This document shows positions 6,416 through 9,898 of a stretch of DNA of 9,898 nucleotides, piece by piece. The stretch is from Bacteroidales bacterium (GTDB lineage: Bacteria; Bacteroidota; Bacteroidia; Bacteroidales; UBA932): contig JAKSJQ010000059.1 of the NCBI GenBank assembly GCA_024402115.1, positions 1-9,898 on the forward strand. Direction: 5' to 3'. A program made the translations under genes and the position numbers. The notes beneath the pieces were generated by a model. That model was given only the letters and a program-made list of their open reading frames with translations. It was not told where the DNA came from and ran no database searches. Numbering within the stretch: position 1 is the stretch's first letter; every line of letters starts with the position of its first letter.

Positions 6416-9400
6416 CTACCTGATCTCAGGAAGTCCGAGATCCTTGAACGTCCTCGGAGCAGGGACTCCAGGGAGCGGCTTGCGATTCTTGATCTGGTCG
6501 AGTGCGACGCGTATTGCCTCGTCGAGCTGCTCATCGATTCCGGCAGCCTCCTTGACAGGGTCGTTGTCGAGTACGATGTCTGGATCCACGCCGTGGTTCT
6601 CCACTATCCACTGTCCTGTCTTCGCATCATAGTTGGTGAAGAACGGAACACGAACGTCAGTACCGTCCATGTAAGGGAGCGATCCGCTGATGCCGACGAT
6701 GCCGCCCCATGACCTGGTTCCGATGATGGTTCCGAGACCGGTTGCCTTGAAGCTCCATGGGAAGAGGTCTCCGTCGGAAGCGGAATACTTGTTCACGAGG
6801 AGTACCTTCGGTCCGGTATGGGTGCCCTCAGGTATGGTTCCTGTCTGTGAAGATGTACGGTACATGGTGAGACGGTAAGCCTCTCGCTGGAGTCGCTCGA
6901 TGACCATAGGAGAGATGTTTCCGCCGCCGTTTGCACGGTCGTCGATGATGAGCGCTTCCTTGTCGAGCTGAGGATACCAGTACCTCACGAACTCGTTGAG
7001 ACCTTCTGCGCTCATGTCTGGAATGTAGATGTAGCCGACCTTTCCGCCGGACTTCTCCTCGACTGTGCGGATGTTGTTGAGCACCCACTCATAGTGGTAG
7101 AGAGGGTATTCGTCAGCGATAGGGCGTACGACGACCTTCTTTCCTCCGGCAGCGGCGCTGGTGTTGACCGTGAGCTCGGTGAGCACGCCTGCCTTGCCTA
7201 CGAGGAGTTCATAGATGTTCCTCACTCCGTCCACAGGAACGCCGTCGATGGCTGTGATGAAGTTTCCGACCTCGACTCCGATGCCCGGTTCGTTCAATGG
7301 AGAGCGGAGCTTCTCCTCGTAAGGCGCACCTTCGAGTATCTTGTCGATCCTGAAATATCCGCTTGCGTCCTTCGAGAGTTCGGCACCGAGAAGTCCCATG
7401 CTGATTCTTGCAGGCTTGTCGTATTCACCTATGGTTACATACGCATGTCCGCAGCCAAGCTCAGAAATCATTTCGCCTATAATATAATTAAGGTCGAGTC
7501 TGGTCTTTGCGTATGGTACGAGGACTTCGTACTTCTCTTTGATGGCCTGCCAGTCACGTCCATGCATGTTCTCGAGATAGAATCCGTCCCTGAAGGCTCT
7601 CCATACCTCGTCGTAGATCTGAGCCCACTCCGCAGCATAGTCCACGGTCGCAATCATGTTGCTCATGTCCACGCTGTCGTCAGAGCGCACCTTGCCGGCA
7701 GGGAAATCAACCACTGCTCCGCTGCGTCCCTTCATCAGGAGGGCCTTCTTGTCGCCATGCCTGTATGAGATGGATCCGTCTGCGCAGTTGTCATCCTTCT
7801 GGGTGCTGAGGTCGAATACATTGGTTCCGCGTCCGCTAGGATACCATATCTTCTTTCCGTCGCAGAAGACGCTGCCCCTTCCGGAAGCGTTGATAGGAAG
7901 CTTGATGATCCTCTCGCAGAGTCCGTCGGTGTCGATCACCATTCCTGGCTTTGCTGCAGGTGCATCGGTTTTGGCACCCTTCTTCGAAGCCTTCTTATCT
8001 GGCTCAGCCTTAGGTGCGTCCTTCGGTCCTTCCTGAACTCCTATTCCGTCGGTAGGGAGGAGAGGGGATGGGGTGTCCTTAGAGAGCATGGACATATACA
8101 TTGCGCTCATGTTGGTGTAAGCGTAGTTCCACTCGACCCTGCTGTAGATAGGGTTGAGGTCGCGGTCCGAGCTGAAGAGGAGATACTTGCCGTCGGTGCT
8201 GAACACCGGCGATGATGAGTTGTACCATTTCTCGGTGACAGGATACTCCTTGTCCTGAGCGATGTTGTAGACATATATGATGCTCATCTGGTTGGCCGCC
8301 GGCTTGGTGTAGGTGAGCCACTGGCTGTCCGGAGAGTAGGCCACGCCGTAGAACTCGGCCTCAGGGCAGGTCATCACGACCCTCTTTGTCTTGGCCGCAG
8401 GATCGACCTCCACGAGTCGGTTCTTTCTGTCAGAGTAGAGTATCTTCTTTCCGTCAGGGCTCCACTGGAGGCTCCTGATATATGTGTCGTTGTCCTTGGT
8501 GAGCTGTACCGGAGCCTTGGTCTCGTCCTCGGTGCTCTGGAGCCAGATCTCAGTCTCGCCGGTGATGTCGCTGATATATGCGATGCTCTTTCCGTCTGGG
8601 CTCCACACCGCGCCTCTGTCGTTCGCATTCGGAGTGCGGGTGATGTTGCGGGTCACGCCCTTCGATGCAGGTACGTCGAATACCTCTCCTCTTGCGGTCA
8701 CGGCGAGTCTCGATCCGTCAGGAGAGATGCTGACAGCGCTGGCATTGCCACCCACGTTCTTCCTCACCGGACGAGAGTAGATGTTGTCTGAGCTGATGGT
8801 GATGCTGACCTTCTCTGCCTTGCGGCTGCGTGGATCGAGCTTCCAGATATAGCCGGCCTGCTCGAACACGATGCTCTTACCGTCAGTCGAAGGGAACTTG
8901 ACGTCGTAGTCCTTGAAGTCGGTGACCTTCTCGGTGCGCTTGGTCTTTGTGTCATAGACGAAGATGTTCATGACCATGTCCCTGTCGGAAGCGAAGAATA
9001 TCTGGTCGCCTATCCACATAGGGAAGATGTCCTGCGCGTCGCATCCGGGAGTGATGTTCTCCACCTTGCTGCCGTCCCAGATCCAGATGTCGTCGGCCAT
9101 ACCGCCGCGGTAGTACTTCCATGTGCGGAATTCCCTCATCACCCTGTTGTACGCGAGCTTGGTGCCGTCAGGGGAGTATGAGCAGAAACCTCCTTCCGGG
9201 AGCGGGAGCTTCTCCGGCATGTCACCGTCGGTGCTGACGCTCCAGAGATTGCCTGCGAATCCGTCGCTGATCCTGTTCCTGTAGAGTATGCTCTTTCCGT
9301 CAGGTGCCCACGCAGTGACGATGTTGTTCGGACCCATGCGGTCTCCAAGCTCGTCGCGTTCGTTGGTGGAGGTGTAGGTGAGTCGCACAGGTTCGCCGCC

Positions 9401-9688
9401 TTCTGCCGGCATGAGATATACTTCCCTGTTGCCGTCATACTCTCCGGTGAAGGCTATGCTCTTGCCGTCAGGGGAGAATCTTGCGAACATCTCGTAGCCC
9501 TTGTGGGAGGTGAGTCTCCTTGCCTCTCCGCCGTTGGCGCTTACCTTATATAAGTCACCCGCATACGAAAAGACGATTTCATTTCCGTTAGTCGCAGGGA
9601 ATCGAAGCAACCTTGCTTCGTCTCCTGATGCCTTTGCCGTCGCCATGACTGCGAGCGACAAGGCTGCGATTGATAATAGCTTCTTCAT
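6416..9688 (-). CDS. Tricorn-like S41 peptidase with beta-propellers and PDZ domain, exported
   Basis: This is a serine protease related to archaeal tricorn, which trims peptides; 1090 residues compares with about 1070 in Thermoplasma. MKKLLSIAALSLAVMATAKA is a good signal peptide with cleavage near residue 20, so the mature enzyme is probably periplasmic. Residues 25-550 carry at least nine PD40 repeats of the SPDGKSI type, forming two propellers. A Lys/Ala-rich linker lies near 555-585. The C1 domain has GCGHAYV with His748. The PDZ domain lies at about 770-855. The C2 domain has IDDRANGGGNIS (oxyanion region, third Gly at 923), KYSASDGDLFP with nucleophile Ser971, GTRSWGGIVGI, and Glu1030 in VENHGVDPD. 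The residue before the catalytic His is Gly747, where tricorn has Ser745. The ATG at 9688 gives the complete signal peptide. Its in vivo substrate is unknown; general peptide scavenging or turnover is an inference. Confidence 0.93.
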   Translation of the reverse strand: MKKLLSIAALSLAVMATAKASGDEARLLRFPATNGNEIVFSYAGDLYKVSANGGEARRLTSHKGYEMFARFSPDGKSIAFTGEYDGNREVYLMPAEGGEPVRLTYTSTNERDELGDRMGPNNIVTAWAPDGKSILYRNRISDGFAGNLWSVSTDGDMPEKLPLPEGGFCSYSPDGTKLAYNRVMREFRTWKYYRGGMADDIWIWDGSKVENITPGCDAQDIFPMWIGDQIFFASDRDMVMNIFVYDTKTKRTEKVTDFKDYDVKFPSTDGKSIVFEQAGYIWKLDPRSRKAEKVSITISSDNIYSRPVRKNVGGNASAVSISPDGSRLAVTARGEVFDVPASKGVTRNITRTPNANDRGAVWSPDGKSIAYISDITGETEIWLQSTEDETKAPVQLTKDNDTYIRSLQWSPDGKKILYSDRKNRLVEVDPAAKTKRVVMTCPEAEFYGVAYSPDSQWLTYTKPAANQMSIIYVYNIAQDKEYPVTEKWYNSSSPVFSTDGKYLLFSSDRDLNPIYSRVEWNYAYTNMSAMYMSMLSKDTPSPLLPTDGIGVQEGPKDAPKAEPDKKASKKGAKTDAPAAKPGMVIDTDGLCERIIKLPINASGRGSVFCDGKKIWYPSGRGTNVFDLSTQKDDNCADGSISYRHGDKKALLMKGRSGAVVDFPAGKVRSDDSVDMSNMIATVDYAAEWAQIYDEVWRAFRDGFYLENMHGRDWQAIKEKYEVLVPYAKTRLDLNYIIGEMISELGCGHAYVTIGEYDKPARISMGLLGAELSKDASGYFRIDKILEGAPYEEKLRSPLNEPGIGVEVGNFITAIDGVPVDGVRNIYELLVGKAGVLTELTVNTSAAAGGKKVVVRPIADEYPLYHYEWVLNNIRTVEEKSGGKVGYIYIPDMSAEGLNEFVRYWYPQLDKEALIIDDRANGGGNISPMVIERLQREAYRLTMYRTSSQTGTIPEGTHTGPKVLLVNKYSASDGDLFPWSFKATGLGTIIGTRSWGGIVGISGSLPYMDGTDVRVPFFTNYDAKTGQWIVENHGVDPDIVLDNDPVKEAAGIDEQLDEAIRVALDQIKNRKPLPGVPAPRTFKDLGLPEIR

Positions 9689-9740
9689 ATATTATATAGC
9701 ATTGTTCAGTGTCTGATTACGCCGTAGGGCGAAAAGTTCT

Positions 9741-9748
9741 TAAAGGTA
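9741..9748 (-). promoter_or_regulatory. Weak candidate -7 element for the tricorn-like gene
   Basis: On the minus strand this reads TACCTTTA, one base from TAnnTTTG, about 52 bases before the ATG. No TTTG sits at the expected -33 distance, where the sequence is only A/T-rich. It is the best candidate between the gene and the opposing rRNA-like promoter, but support is weak. Confidence 0.3.
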
Positions 9749-9780
9749 CGAAAAATTTTTAGAGTTTTTTCTAAAATAAA

Positions 9781-9811
9781 TTTGCAGGTTAAAATTAAAT
9801 GTCTACCTTTG
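9781..9811 (+). promoter_or_regulatory. Strong Bacteroidota-type promoter, probably of an rRNA operon
   Basis: TTTG (9781-9784), exactly 19 bases, then TACCTTTG (9804-9811) is a full match to the TTTG-N19-TAnnTTTG form. The 30 bases upstream (9750-9780) are almost pure A/T and include the inverted repeat TTTTAGA/TCTAAAA (9757-9763, 9770-9776); such a tract can act as an UP element at strong stable-RNA promoters. Transcription would begin near 9815-9818. Confidence 0.75.
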
Positions 9812-9898
9812 CAATCCCTTCTGAAAACGAGGGGTAAACAACTAACAAGTTCATTGAAAAGACTGGAAGAACAAGTACAAGCAAGTACCGAAAAAGAA
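9812..9898 (+). other. Untranslated leader, probably rRNA operon leader (runs off right edge)
   Basis: The roughly 85 bases after the promoter contain no ATG. The stretch AAGTTCATTGAAAAGACTGG and the repeated AAGTAC/AAGTACC words near the end resemble leaders found before 16S rRNA genes in this phylum. The 16S gene itself is not visible, so the assignment rests on promoter strength, lack of a start codon and remembered resemblance. A long 5' leader of a protein gene is the alternative. Confidence 0.5.

Noticed and set aside
6005..6712. Plus-strand open frame of 235 codons crossing the end of the alpha-E gene and the tricorn-like gene.
   Set aside because: It runs out of frame through a recognised gene, across the convergent hairpin and antisense to a conserved protease; the product is Ser/Arg-rich with no family features.
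7094..7768. Plus-strand open frame of 224 codons antisense to the tricorn-like gene.
   Set aside because: It lies wholly opposite conserved protease coding sequence, has no promoter or recognisable domain, and is explained by the codon bias of the opposite strand.
8440..9480. Recurring short DNA word of the type CTCTTTCCGTCAGG spaced through the region.
   Set aside because: Each copy encodes the SPDGKSI motif of a propeller blade on the minus strand, so it is a protein repeat, not a CRISPR or regulatory array.
9757..9776. Inverted repeat TTTTAGA/TCTAAAA as a possible terminator.
   Set aside because: The stem is only A/T-rich with one G-C pair, has no upstream gene to terminate on the plus strand, and lies in the A/T tract before a strong promoter.

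Overview
The window looks like chromosomal DNA of a member of the Bacteroidales (phylum Bacteroidota), probably gut- or rumen-associated. Start codons lack Shine-Dalgarno sequences and are preceded by A-rich leaders. Several intergenic regions carry the Bacteroidota promoter form (TTTG or TTG, about 19-20 bases, TAnnTTTG). The gene content also fits: a GPH-type sugar symporter with a cytoplasmic GH43 enzyme, xylulokinase, and a secreted tricorn-like protease. The genus cannot be fixed from sequence reading alone.

Region 1 (1-3556) is a pentose/xyloside utilisation locus with two divergent arms. On the minus strand a GPH-family cation:glycoside symporter (341-1765) is followed after 27 bases by a GH43 glycosidase that runs off the left edge (1-313). 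On the plus strand is xylulokinase (2020-3501). The 254-base divergent gap holds a promoter for each arm. The logic is import of a pentoside or short oligosaccharide, hydrolysis in the cytoplasm, and phosphorylation of xylulose to feed the pentose phosphate pathway. Xylose isomerase and a dedicated regulator are not in the window. A clear intrinsic terminator closes the locus.

Region 2 (3557-5629) is the groES-groEL chaperonin operon. Its upstream region has no obvious TAnnTTTG element. It has instead a TGACA-TTT-TGTCA palindrome, a sigma-54-like -24/-12 element and a perfect 15-base palindrome. This is the most interesting non-coding stretch here, because it suggests an unusual stress-promoter architecture. 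A hairpin with a T-tract ends the operon.

Region 3 (5629-6410) has one gene for a short alpha-E (DUF403-like) helical protein, standing apart from the partners this family usually has. It converges on region 4, and a perfect 14-bp hairpin lies between the two genes.

Region 4 (6416-9898) is a 1090-residue exported tricorn-like S41 peptidase on the minus strand. Beyond its start, a near-ideal plus-strand promoter drives an ATG-free leader running off the right edge. That leader resembles the front of a Bacteroidota ribosomal RNA operon, but the rRNA itself lies outside the window. No mobile elements, CRISPR arrays, tRNAs or phage genes were seen. Most of the window is ordinary chromosomal content, and I do not see a convincing new multi-gene system.
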